DNA of 27,783 bases from Hymenopellis radicata (lineage: Eukaryota; Basidiomycota; Agaricomycetes; Agaricales; Physalacriaceae), in assembly GCA_015501595.1 (NCBI GenBank), contig JADNRX010000655.1, positions 1 to 27,783 of the forward strand, written 5' to 3'. Below the pieces are notes generated by a model. The model did not search any database. It had not been told where the DNA came from and saw nothing but the letters and a program-made list of their open reading frames with translations. Each line of letters opens with the position of its first letter. Positions within the stretch are counted from its first letter, which is position 1. A program made the translations under genes and the position numbers. Positions 1-9,446 of this stretch are shown in pieces.

Positions 1-59
1 CAGCTTTCGCGTGATTAGATTGAGAGATGTGCGCTGGACATGACCAGCTTTTCGAGCGA

Positions 60-633
60 TTAGATTGAGAAGGGAACGATCACGAGTTCGGTGGCTGTGC
101 AACGCCTTCTAACTCCATCAACCATGAGCGAAAAAGCCATGCCCTCAAGCAGCACCGAACCAGATGCCTTGTGCGAACCAGATGCCTTGGTAGGTGCTTT
201 GAACATGTCAATCTCGTTGATCTTCACCTCACTGTTGCATGATAGACGTCTGTAGACCAGAATTCCGGCGCGCTTGACCCAGCGGTTTCTGTCCCCACCG
301 ACAAAGGCCTTGATGACGCCGACCTGGGTGACCAGAATTCCGGCGCGCTTGACCCAGCGGTTTCTGTCCCCACCGACAAAGGCCTTGATGACGCCGACCT
401 GGGTGACCAGAATTCCGGCGCGCTTGACCCAGCGGTTTCTGTCCCCACCGACAAAGGCCTTGATGACGCCGACCTAGAGACCAGAATTCCGGCGCGCTTG
501 ACCCAGCGGTTTCTGTCCCCACCGACAAAGGCCTTGATGACGCCGACCTGGTGACCAGAATTCCGGCGCGCTTGACACAGCCGGTTTCATATGGCCGGAC
601 ATCGACAATATCGAAGACCTCGACGATTTCAAT
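60..633 (-). CDS. C-terminal part of an unrecognised protein carrying a 25-residue tandem repeat
   Basis: On the minus strand an open frame ends with TAA at 60-62. Read upstream it gives a C-terminus rich in hydrophobic and basic residues, with a short internal duplication (KASGS-H-KASGS). Before that come copies of a 25-residue unit containing VTQVGVIKAF and GDRNRWVKRAGIL. Upstream of the repeats the frame reads EIVEVFDIVDVRPYETGCVK, starting after an acceptor-like CCTCTCAG near 634, so an intron probably lies there. The frame is continuous through the 75-bp copies and is lost where copies are 74 bp long. I do not recognise the family. The unit looks like normal protein sequence in this frame, whereas the other five frames give low-complexity text, so this is my preferred frame. 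Exon borders and the 5' end are not resolved. Confidence 0.35.
257..586. repeat. Tandem repeat, period 74-75 bp, about 4.4 copies
   Basis: Copies begin with CCAGAATTCCGGCGCGCTTG at 257, 332, 407, 481 and 555. The spacings are 75, 75, 74 and 74 bp, and the last copy is partial. The copies are almost identical; differences cluster at the GACCTGGGTGACC junction, which is shortened to GACCTAGAGACC and GACCTGGTGACC. Each copy has an EcoRI site. A 75-bp period keeps a 25-codon frame and a 74-bp period does not. The near identity points to recent amplification, or to assembly uncertainty in a short tandem array. Confidence 0.95.
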
Positions 634-966
634 CTGAGAGGACGACACCCCCCCCTGCCACCCAGGCCTGCCACTCCTTGTCTGAGCTGTGGGAGGAAGC
701 GTACGCGTGTTCGCCGTGCATCTATTGCGAGAGAGTCTTCTCGAGAGTGCCATACCAGACCTACATGGCCTTGGATGGAAATCACCGTCTCACCAATGTA
801 TCGTGCGTCCGTTCTCTGATAGTCATTCTCCTGCTAACAGAAGCACCATTCTAGTTACGATACCACTTGTCAATGGGCACTTAGGTACGGGAACGAGTAG
901 CCACGTATCGCTTGATTGTACCCCTCAAAATAATCGTAATTTGACGTGTTACTGTTCTACGTCGAA
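634..966. other. No gene assigned
   Basis: Short frames occur on both strands but none has family features. A purine/pyrimidine run (poly-C in the plus strand near 647-655) sits beside the likely acceptor of the minus-strand gene at 60-633, so part of this stretch is probably intron or upstream exon of that gene. Confidence 0.4.
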
Positions 967-1105
967 GGTCATGCATGAGGACCAGTTATGAAGTCATGGA
1001 TGCGCGAACTCCCCTCTTTTCCCGCTCATACATAACCTTTAGGTATGCGGGGGGTGCAAATCAGAGGTCATGTATAGTCTGTAAACAATAGGTCATGCAA
1101 ACAAC
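967..1105. repeat. Cluster of TCATGTAT-like motifs 5' of the KDZ transposase
   Basis: The motif TCATGCATG occurs near 969, TCATGGATG near 993, TCATACATAA (inverted form) near 1026, TCATGTATAG near 1069 and TCATGCAAA near 1092. A matching cluster lies beyond the 3' end of the transposase gene, with examples in the opposite orientation. Clusters of short repeats inside both ends of a DNA transposon are often transposase-binding sites; that role is inferred here. I could not find clear terminal inverted repeats or a target duplication for this element. Confidence 0.45.
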
Positions 1106-1220
1106 GTGAGTTTTTCATTGTCTTCAGATCTTCATTGTTCCTACTAACAGATAAATAGAGCGTGTCTATGGCTTGCCCCATCATATACGTACACCTTGGA
1201 CCGTCCGTTACTCCGCTACG

Positions 1221-4200
1221 ATGCGCAAAATCTCACAGCGTCTTGCGAAACAAACTCAAAAGAAACGTTCTGCTGAAGAAGCCCTCGAGGAACGCGTTGA
1301 CATACAACACCATCAGTCATGGCGACAAGGCGCGTCGCGACCAACTGTGACTCATGAATTGGCAATCTCCGCTCTTGACACCGGGACATCGTCCGACCTC
1401 GACTACGCTGCTCTGGATACTGGGGCTCCATTCGAGCCGCCCTTCATTGTACCCCATAATCATATCTCTGCTCGTGAAGAGGCGGAGGATGATGATCTGT
1501 ACTTGGATCCCGACTTGCAGCAGGCTGCAGAGGAGATCAATCAAGTTCCGTCGGTTAGTGAGCTGCTATATATGGTCATCGTTGGGTCCTGATTCTTGTC
1601 ATTCTAGGATGATCCCATGGCGATGTGGCGTGATCGCGCAGACGTATATCTGGCGAACTGCTACGTCTGGAAGCTCCCGCGGCGATTGAGTCATGCGCGG
1701 GTTTATTGGGACGCTCCTGCGAGGGCGACGGGCATTATCAATGTCTGACATGCTTCGACGATCGTCTGTATTGTCAGAGCTGCATGATCTCAGGACACGC
1801 AGAATTGTATCTCCACCGACTTCAAGTAAGTGTGTTGCTTTGGTTTGATGGCCTTGCTGAGTTGTTTCTAGTTCTGGACCGGACAGTTCTTTTGGAAGAC
1901 GACACTTGCAGAGCTTGGCTTACGCGTCCAACTTGGGCATGCTCCCGGCGAGGCATGCTGCAATCCCTTCCCCGGGATCCAAAGTTCACGGTTATTGATC
2001 TCGACGGCATTTATCGTATCAATCTGGACTACTGCAACTGTCATACGGCCCAGCCACGTGACGTTCAATTGCTTCGACGTCGTTTATATCCAGCAACATC
2101 GGTTTCCCCAGAGACTTGTGCTACATTTCGCTGCCTTGAGGTGTTCCAGATCATGACTTTCATGTCCAAGGTTGTTGAATCCTAATGTTCTATCACGCCG
2201 TCTGACCTTCAGTCGCAGATATCGGCCTACGAATTCTATTGGGCACTATCCCGATTAACGGACAATACTGGAACGAACCCACCGCCAGTACGTTTTCAGG
2301 CCTGGCATTCCCGCGCGCAATTTAACGTCTTAATAGAACCGATATCAATTGTTCCTACGAATGATTCGCCAGTGGCGTCATCTAAAACTTGTAAAACGTA
2401 TGGGCCGCGGAAATGAACCTAGTGGCCGCGCAGGAACAACTGTCAACGACCTTGTCGTGAAGTGTCCCTGTTGTCCTCAGCCGGGTATTAACATGCCCGA
2501 TATAGCCTCGATTCCGCTGTAAGTCATGTATGATCCCTTGGATGTGCTTAATCTGAACCTTTTTCAGGGATAAACGTTGGCTTTACCGTCTGTTCCTAGC
2601 GATTGATGCAAACTTTCGCCTCAAGCGTTTACCGTGTCGTCGCGTGAACGCGATCCAGCACTGAACAACGGCAACGCGTATTTCGTTGAGGAAACCGTTT
2701 CGCTGCCTTTCCTCAAGACTTACGAGAAGCGCGTTGCGGATGAAACCAGTTCGTGTAACAAACACGATGCGTTGGAGCTTGCGAATATTCGCGGAGGGAA
2801 AGGTACCGATTCTAGCGGGGTTGGCGCCGTAGTTTGCAGTCGCCACGACATGAAGCGTGGCTCGGCCGTCGTAAACCTAAAGAAGGGTGAAAAGTAAGCA
2901 ATCTATACAGCTGTTATTCCTTGAATCGAACGTTCCACAGGTATCTATTTATGGACTACGCTGTCTGTATGACACTACTGTTGAATGCACCACGGATGTC
3001 GTTCTCTCCTACGACATCGTTTGTCAATGGCGGAAGAAGTTCGGCGCTCGGATCGCAATGTATCCTGAATGGCTCCGACCACCTCAACCTGCGAACTCTA
3101 TCAATATCTGATTCCAAAATTCCATCTGCCCGCGCATATCGCACCTTGTCGTTATCTCTTTTCGTTCAATTGGACTCCCGAGGTCGGGCGAACTGACGGC
3201 GAGGCTCCTGAGCGTGGCTGGGCTGCAAGCAATGGAGCGGCGGCGAGTACGAAGGAAATGGGCCCTGGATCTCGTCTGGATACACTAGATGACCATTTTG
3301 GCGATCAGAACTGGCGAAAGGTTGCATGTATGCGTGAGTTTACTTACCGGTCATTTATGACTTCGGATACTGATTGTGTATGACTTCCAGCTGGGCAGCT
3401 TCTCAAGAAGATCAAAGACGCCGTCAAACACCGCGAGGAACAGGTTGTTGGATTCGTTGGATTCGAGATGTCCATTGAGGACCGGACGGCCATCCCACAG
3501 TGGCGTGTCGCTGTGCACAAATGGGAAAAGGACCCCATGGCGTTGGTCCGAAGGAAATCCATTCATACCTTTGGTTCGACGTATGTTTTGAGTACTTCTA
3601 ATCGAACAAGTTTGACCTACCTATCTTTTAGAACTGTCCGATGCGGCCGTTCGGCTTCAACTTGCCGAGGAAGAAGCAACACGTACAAGCGATGTCTTTG
3701 TTCGACACGATGTTGGTCCCTGTGACTTCTTGGTTCAGGGGTTACAACTGGAGGACATGCAGTAAGTTCGAGTCATGTATAACTTGTACAGGCCGGCTCA
3801 TCAATTCAACTAGAACTCGACTGAAAAAAGAAGTCACGGAGCTTGGAAATCATCCCACAGATCGACAAAAAGCGAATATTCAACAGAAGTGCAATTGCTT
3901 GCGCCGTCGCATTGAGGCGTGGTTCACGATACAGGGAGTTTATATGCCTGCATCTACTGTTCAGCGTATGACCCTCGCCACATCGTCTACCCCGTCCAGG
4001 CCTATGACGTCCCTCTCTTGCTTCCGTCCGCCCTGGCCTGCATTCAAACAGATCTCGATAAATTACTCGCCAATATGGAACGACGTCTTCGTTTTGGACG
4101 CGCCCAGGACACGCTCGGAAAGATCCGCGAAAATATACTGGTTCGTGGAGGTATGTATCGGGTCAAGCAAAGAGAAGTACGCGGACAGGCGATGGTTACT

Positions 4201-4881
4201 CGTGCCGCAACGGTACTGATCCGCATCGATGGCCATATCGAGGAGGGTTTCCAAGCGTACCAGCGCCACTGAATGCCCTTGAGAAGCTCGCTGTTCCTCT
4301 CGCGTGTGCCGATCATCGAATGTCGCTTCGCGCCCTGAATAAAGCCGATATGGTCAATATTGATGATTCTGATGGATCTGAGGGTCGGAGGACACTGTCG
4401 TGGATATGGATGGCCAACATTAATCTGGCTGGCTCTGCAGGTCTTCAGGATGGTGAGTTCTGAGTTTTTATTATTAGCATGTCTAATTTACTTCTACAGC
4501 GCTACGTATTGAATGGTGCAAATCCCGCGCACGTGCACGGCGGTACCAGGAGGAGGCCGAGTTTGTCCGCGTTGAGATGGATCGGTATCTACAGACACTG
4601 GAATCCGACGCGGCCGTTTGGCGATCTCGAGCAGCTGGCGAGGGCGCTGAATGCACCCGCCATATACCAGGGTTCGTAGAAGGGGCACGGCGTACGCTTT
4701 GCGGCAGGCCGCAATCAAGGAAACCATGCACGGCAATGCCCGAGTGCTTTTTTCGCGCGCACCAGGTGATTATCCCGCAGTTATTGACGCCACTGGGAAT
4801 CCAGAACTTGATTATCTCGATGTGACTCGACATGTAGATACCCTTTCTATGTACTCCTCTCCTGCGCCATCCGCAGAGTAG
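1221..4881 (+). pseudogene. KDZ-family transposase with CxC2 cysteine cluster, broken by frame changes
   Basis: Exon text matches KDZ (Kyakuja-Dileera-Zisupton) transposases throughout. A charged N-terminus starts at ATG 1221. Next comes a CxC2-type zinc cluster (CLTCFDDRLYCQSC, then H) around 1745-1800, then TVIDLDGIYRINLDYCNC and the AYEFYWALSRLTDNTGT block (about 2225-2280). The three acidic residues expected of the RNase H-fold catalytic core are all visible: AIDANFRLKR (Asp at 2605), SYDIVCQW (Asp at 3013) and TDGEAPERGW (Glu at 3201 and 3210). A conserved C-terminus with EWCKSRARA ends at TAG 4879-4881. Nine introns fit GT-AG rules: 1554-1607, 1826-1871, 2171-2218, 2519-2567, 2894-2940, 3334-3390, 3581-3631, 3762-3813 and 4453-4499. 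Between introns the reading frame changes near 1653, 1978, 2350, 2629, 3000, 3108, 3545, 3975, 4270 and 4690. Eight of these equal one missing base; those near 2350 and 3545 have the other sign. As sequenced it cannot encode a full transposase. Confidence 0.9.
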
Positions 4882-5081
4882 TATATATTTTGCTTTTACT
4901 GCGCCACGATCCGTACTGAGATTTATTGCCCCCGACGGACGAATACACTTCGCGCGATCGTGATCGAAATGTTCTTGGTGCCTATCAGCCTATCAGCCTA
5001 TGCTGGCTCGTTGATCCCGATCGATTGAGAGAGAGACGGATATGGTGAGGAGGCGGGAATACACGAGGCAAGGCGGGTTGA

Positions 5082-5250
5082 GATCATACATGCTACGAGT
5101 CGAGGCGGGTTCAGACCAACGGTTCAGATCATACATGGTTCCTCTCATGCAATTGGCGCTGCGAGCAAGTCATGTATGAGCCTGGTAATTAGCCGTGTAC
5201 ATGTATGAAGTGTAGGGTTGTAATAAGAGGGATCATATATAACTAGGCTA
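5082..5250. repeat. Cluster of CATACATG/CATGTATG motifs 3' of the KDZ transposase
   Basis: The inverted form ATCATACATG is seen near 5083 and 5128, GTCATGTATGA near 5170, ACATGTATGAA near 5199 and GATCATATAT near 5231. The first two are embedded in a longer imperfect direct repeat beginning GGCGGGTT. With the matching cluster 5' of the transposase this looks like the subterminal repeat zone of the KDZ element. Function is inferred from position. Confidence 0.45.
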
Positions 5251-5740
5251 TTATCGGGTGGGCCCCTGTACTTTGCTACACAATGTAAGCGGCATCCTTC
5301 CTGGCCCAAGCTCCCAACGAACAAGGTCAGGTTAGGAGGTCGCCCAGGAAAAAGCAGAGGAACAAGCGGTCGACCGGTCAACTCATAAGTACGACCGCTG
5401 AGCTACGATCGCACAGATGGCAAAGCGATTTGGCACTCTCATGTAACCCGAGGATCACATCAATCTGATTATCCGACGGTAGTGTCGGCGGCATTCTTTT
5501 AACAGCCGCTTGTGTTTGAAGCCAAAAAATGTCGCATTTGAGCAGTGTCTAATTGATGCAAGTAGCGGTTGAGCCATTTGCGCTCAGTGAATCGCTCGCG
5601 GCAGTCCTGATATCGAAATCCGCCTGGATCACAGCACAGTATCGTAAAAATTGCCATCTAGGAAAACAACAGAGGTAGCGTACAAAACGTACGATGTAAC
5701 GAACGTCCAAGCGTACAGGATACAACAAAGGAAAGCGATA
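5251..5740. other. Spacer between the KDZ element and ROT1
   Basis: I see no coding exon with family features. The minus strand near 5365-5410 contains a sequence fitting a pol III A-box (TAGCTCAGCGG), but no cloverleaf can be folded around it. The last 100 bp before 5741 should hold the ROT1 3' UTR; the ATAATAG and AATAGATAATA stretches just outside the stop are A/T-rich. Confidence 0.5.
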
Positions 5741-6544
5741 TCAAAGCGCAATAGATAATAGTCCAAGTACGAGTGCCGCGCCCATCAGCACCAGCGAAGT
5801 GCGCAACGCATCCGCACCACTGCGTTCCTCCAGTGAGCGAGCCCCGATGGAGACATCCGGTGCCTGCGTAACATTCCTGAGCTTCTGCGTCGGGAGCATA
5901 TTCGGGCTCGTGGAGTACTGCTTGAACGGGGCCCAATAGGTGCCGTCAAACTTCTGCATGGTGAGCACGAATCCGAGCTCGGTGTCCTGATTGATACTCC
6001 ACCAGTTGACGACGATGGTGTCGTTGTTGTTCTCGATGAGGTTGGACACGGCCGCGCACGTCTTCTGCACCTGCTGGTACCCGTCGCCGTTGGGTATAAG
6101 GAACATGGAGCCGTTGACCTCGTTGGTGTATGTGCCGTGCGACCAGAGCATGTAGCCGGTGATGCACGTCGGGTCGGTGGCGTTGGAGACGAAGGAGTAT
6201 TGCGCGTACTCGTACCAGCCGTCGTCAGAGCTGTGGGTATGACGGAGATGAGCGGCGTGACCGAGGCGATGCAGATAATACGCACAAGGATACCCCGACG
6301 CCGGTTGTTGATGGGTATGTGAAGCGCACCTCGGCAGGCGACGCAAAGTCCTAGACGCGGTCAGTCAGACGCGAGCGAGGCCAGGCAGAAGGCACACCGG
6401 GCCAGGGACAACGTGCATAGAGCCAGTCGACCATGTTCCCACCAGGCTGGTGATGTTGTGCTGCAGGTCGTAGACGATGGGATCGCCGGTGTTTTGGGCG
6501 AGCACAGCAGGCAGCGCCGCTAGAAGGAAGAATGGAAGAATCAT
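5741..6544 (-). CDS. ROT1: ROT1-family ER folding chaperone
   Basis: Three exons on the minus strand, 6544-6398, 6350-6286 and 6230-5741, join to 702 nt and 233 residues. Introns are 6351-6397 (47 nt; donor GTGTGC, CTGAC branch site, TCTAG acceptor) and 6231-6285 (55 nt; donor GTGCGT, CCACAG acceptor). The product starts with a signal peptide (MILPFFLLAALPAVLA) and has the family order: GTWSTGS at about residues 36-42, FTYPSTTGVGVSFS at 59-72, DDGWYEYAQY at 73-82, then CITGYMLWSHGTY, the WWSINQDTE region and SPNMLPTQKL. It ends in a hydrophobic segment of about 18 residues, fitting a membrane anchor or GPI signal. Several NxS/T sites suggest glycosylation. ROT1 proteins assist folding in the ER and cell-wall (beta-1,6-glucan) synthesis in yeast. 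All splice phases close, so the gene looks intact. The 5' ATG was chosen because the signal peptide follows directly. Confidence 0.93.
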
Positions 6545-7150
6545 GGCACGAAAAAGGTAGACAAGGGAGTGATGGAAAACCAGGCACGCAGCCAGCGATG
6601 CCCGTGCTTGGATTTGTTTGTCCTCTGATGACGGACATAAGCCAAAGCACTGAGATAAAGACGGCGGACACTGGCAACTTTTGAACAGACGAGACGAGTA
6701 GATGTGTTACCCCGCATAGTGCGGAAGCGCGTCTGATCAAAGACAACACGATCGAATGTGCGATTGCCAATTGCGAGATGCGATCTCTCCGAGCACCCAT
6801 CGCGGCAAATCTACCAACTTTCTGGGCGGCTGCAAGAACGATAGGGACATTGGCAAGGCGAGTTGGTTCAGAGACCATATCATGACGCGTCGTTCTGTCC
6901 AAATTCAAAATTATTTTTACCGCCGGGTACAGGTACACCCGCTAATCCGTTTAAGCGAGCGAGACAACAAACCGTGGCGCAAAGTAATTGACTCAGACGG
7001 AACGTCAGATAAGATCAAGATAACCGTCGGCTGTACCTTGCCGAAATAGGAGCAAGTTGAAGGCTTCAAGTGTGGCGCATCGGTGTTGGGTACGTTGAAA
7101 GTAGAGTGAAGACTCCAGTAGTAATCGAGGAGACAGTGGGAAGTACGAAC
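6545..7150. other. ROT1 upstream region and 3' flank of the secreted-protein relic
   Basis: No family features were found in the short open frames on either strand. The part next to 6545 should hold the ROT1 promoter. The part near 7005-7150 would be expected to hold the last exon of the secreted-protein gene at 7151-7501, but the conserved continuation I expected is absent, so the relic is probably cut off here. Confidence 0.5.
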
Positions 7151-7501
7151 CGTTTAGCAATCTCTTAGAGTACGACCAGCTTCTACTAGATGATCTCAAT
7201 GTCGACAGAACGACAAACGACTTCCGTTTCCTGAACGATGCTCTCTTGGTTGAAGAACGACCGGTCAAAGTTACCGACTCCGTAAAAGTTGTCGAAGCCG
7301 TGGAGCGAAGAAATGCCGTGCCAGTTGTCGAAGGAGTGAGGGTACCACAAAGACACAGTCCCGTCGGAGCGAGTGGCTGGGTTGAATGAGTAAAAATGAT
7401 ACGGCGGGAATAACAAGCGACGTACCGATGGAAAGAGGAGCTGCAGCGACTGCCGATATGAAAGTAGACACGGCCAGGAATATCGAGGTGGTTGTGATCA
7501 T
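7151..7501 (-). pseudogene. Small secreted protein relic (FDNFYGVGNFD family) with three in-frame stops
   Basis: Exon 1 (7501-7426) encodes a clear signal peptide, MITTTSIFLAVSTFISAVAA followed by APLSI. A 49-nt intron (7425-7377; donor GTACGT, acceptor ACCCAG) joins in phase to exon 2, which contains SLWYPHSFDNWHG, HGFDNFYGVGNFD and ETEVVCRSVDIEII. The next codons are TAG TAG (7188-7183), then KLVVL, then TAA (7167-7165), then EIAK and a GTTCGT donor at 7150. From memory, secreted proteins of this basidiomycete family read QQ at the first two stops and Q at the third, and continue in another exon. All three stops are one C-to-T step from CAG or CAA. The last exon is not found downstream. No function is established for this family that I know of. 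A TATAAG-like site lies about 210 bp upstream on the minus strand. Confidence 0.6.
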
Positions 7502-7805
7502 AACGACAGTGAAAGATAAACTCTGACTGGAGAATTAATGCATGTCCGACACAGCTCAACGGGAAGAGCTCACAAATAGCCCTGGCTGACAAAGTCGAAA
7601 GGAAAGTAAAAGGCGCCTGGCCAAACAACAAATGAACGAAGTAAGAAGAGGTGAAACGGACGAAATGGAGCGAAGTTGTGAAGAACATCCGAGCTGCGAA
7701 TGCTACCTCTTATATGCCGCATAGAAGACGCGAGATGAGTTATCACCAGCGCCGAAGAGCCCGCAGAGTAAAAATCTGAAAGATGGACAGACGAGACGGA
7801 GGTGG
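7502..7805. promoter_or_regulatory. Upstream region of the secreted-protein relic, ending at the 5' LTR
   Basis: Read on the minus strand it contains GCATATAAGAGG near 7707-7718, a plausible TATA element for the relic at 7501. No coding exon is evident. The LTR element starts 304 bp upstream of the relic's ATG, so it has displaced any promoter sequence further out. Confidence 0.35.
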
Positions 7806-8232
7806 TGTACCGATCGTGCACTCCCTGTGCACGAATCGGTAACAATCCCTCGGTCCGGGATTGCCTAGGAGGCACGATCGCGAGGATAGGAACAGGTACG
7901 CGTATTCACGCGTACCTTGAGGGTCCTCCCTCGTTCCTTGACTCCTTCTCTTCTTGATCCCTCCTGCACCCTCGTCTCACCTCGGGTGCCTCGATGACTC
8001 TTTCCTTATCATAGCATATCCTTCTGATTCTTAGGTATAGGGTCTACTCCTTTTCATTTAGGTATTTAGCCTATGTAGTTCCCCTAGGTACAGTAGCTTT
8101 CCAACCCCCCACAATACAGGCCTCTTTCTCTGCCTCTCTCTGTGGGACCTCTCGAGCTCATCCCCAACACACGTGATTAGTGGATCCGCGCGTAAGAATA
8201 CGTTCTTGCGCACATCGGGACTCGAGTGCACA
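7806..8232 (+). repeat. 5' LTR
   Basis: The repeat starts TGTACCGATCG and ends GTGCACA, giving TG...CA ends. It is 427 bp and collinear with 20144-20570, with a single mismatch (T8017 versus C20355). The first 130 bp contain four consecutive inverted repeats: 7810-7839, 7843-7863, 7894-7917 (nine perfect pairs) and 7919-7932. The border was set where identity to the second copy starts and stops. Confidence 0.97.
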
Positions 8233-8234
8233 AG

Positions 8235-8251
8235 TGGAGCCCACCGCGAGG
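8235..8251 (+). promoter_or_regulatory. Putative primer-binding site for minus-strand synthesis
   Basis: TGGAGCCCACCGCGAGG starts 2 nt after the 5' LTR. TGG pairs with the CCA end of a tRNA, as in most LTR elements. The complement predicts a tRNA with U73 and a GCCCACC 5' acceptor strand. I could not name that tRNA from memory. Confidence 0.6.
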
Positions 8252-9438
8252 GTCCATTTTTCACTGTGTTCTGCATATTTGCCCACCATTTCGGGCAAAC
8301 GAAAAACAAAAACCAAACCGCCTAGAAATCCTGCTACCGGGCAGTTCGTGAAAGTTCAGCGCACGACAGACCCTTCGTCAAGTTCATCGTTGACCAATCC
8401 TTCGACGAGTGCCTCTTCAGGCTTGAACAAGCTCCATCCCATCCACGGTCTCCGTCACCTCCTTCAGAGGCCGGCGAGTCGGACATTTTATTTCCGTCAC
8501 CTTCCTCAGACGTAGACGAATTTGATCAGTCCTCGTCGTATCCTCCTTTGCCACCCTCTCCTTCTTCAGGGCTTAGTGATATCGCAGCAGAGATATCAGG
8601 CCTTGCTCTTGGACAGGCATTCCTCGCAAATCTTGCGCTTGGTCAGTTTCTAGACAGACCTCCTCCATCGCTTGGACAGTCAAGTCCTCTCCCGCATCCG
8701 TCAGCAGCGCCTGTATCTCAACAATCAACGAGCACAGCCGCTCAACAGTCAAAAAGCACATCTCAACTGCCTCCTGCCTCTAAACAATCTACCATGAGCA
8801 CGACGTCGATGCCGGCTCGGACGAACAAGTCCGCGCCGTCGTTTTCGGGTAATCCAAAGGATCTAGAGGATTATCTGGAGGACGTCAAGCGGGTGTGTGA
8901 TGAACATGGAAAGAAAAACGATAGTGATTTCGTGGAGTACGCTCTACACTATCTACCTGCGGATGAGAGAGAGTCATGGAAGACCCTACCGGAGTCAAGA
9001 GCCACTGCCAATCATCCCATCGTATGGGTTGATTTCGTCAAGGCGGTTATGGCAATCTATCCGGGCTCTTCACGCAAGGGTCGTTATGAGCTCGTGGATC
9101 TCGAAAACTTGGTCATGGACCAAGGGCGTAAGGCGCCCCGCGATCTAGAAACTCTCGGGAGCTACACCCGTAACTTCAAAAGAATCGGGGCCCTCCTAGA
9201 GGAAGAGAACGTCCTCTCTGGCTCAGAGCTATCCAGGCTCTATGTAAAAGGCCTCGGAGCAACTCTTAGGGAGACTGTCAATAGGCGATTGGAGATCAAG
9301 CACCCAGATCATAGCCTACTTCGTCCTCACGCCCTCTCGGACATAGTCAAGGAGGCTGAATTTTGTCTCTCTGGAACATCAACTTATTCTCAGACTACTG
9401 GAGATAAGGACAGGACGTCCACTGTGAAGATCGAGGGT

Positions 9439-9446
9439 CTTGAGCC
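9439..9446. repeat. Left target-site duplication of the hAT-like element
   Basis: CTTGAGCC directly precedes the left inverted repeat and is repeated at 10543-10550 after the right one. Collapsing the two copies leaves gag in frame across the site. Confidence 0.9.

Noticed and set aside
257..586. CRISPR-like array
   Set aside because: The units are contiguous repeats without unique spacers, and the context is a fungal nuclear genome.
5365..5415. tRNA-like A-box (TAGCTCAGCGG) on the minus strand
   Set aside because: No complementary acceptor strand, no GGTTCGANTCC B-box at a normal distance and no cloverleaf could be drawn.
5785..6285. 166-codon minus-strand frame overlapping ROT1
   Set aside because: Low-complexity R/S/T/P text typical of a shadow frame in GC-rich coding DNA.
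7165..7188. Stop codon reassignment (TAG/TAA as Gln)
   Set aside because: ROT1, the halogenase-like gene and the antisense genes end normally at TAG, TAA or TGA, so local mutation is simpler.
7005..7688. 227-codon minus-strand open frame
   Set aside because: It is the unspliced overlap of the secreted-protein relic's introns and exons and has no family features.
7801..7805. Target duplication of the LTR element
   Set aside because: GGTGG before the 5' LTR does not match GTACC after the 3' LTR; the similarity of the flanks as reverse complements looks accidental.
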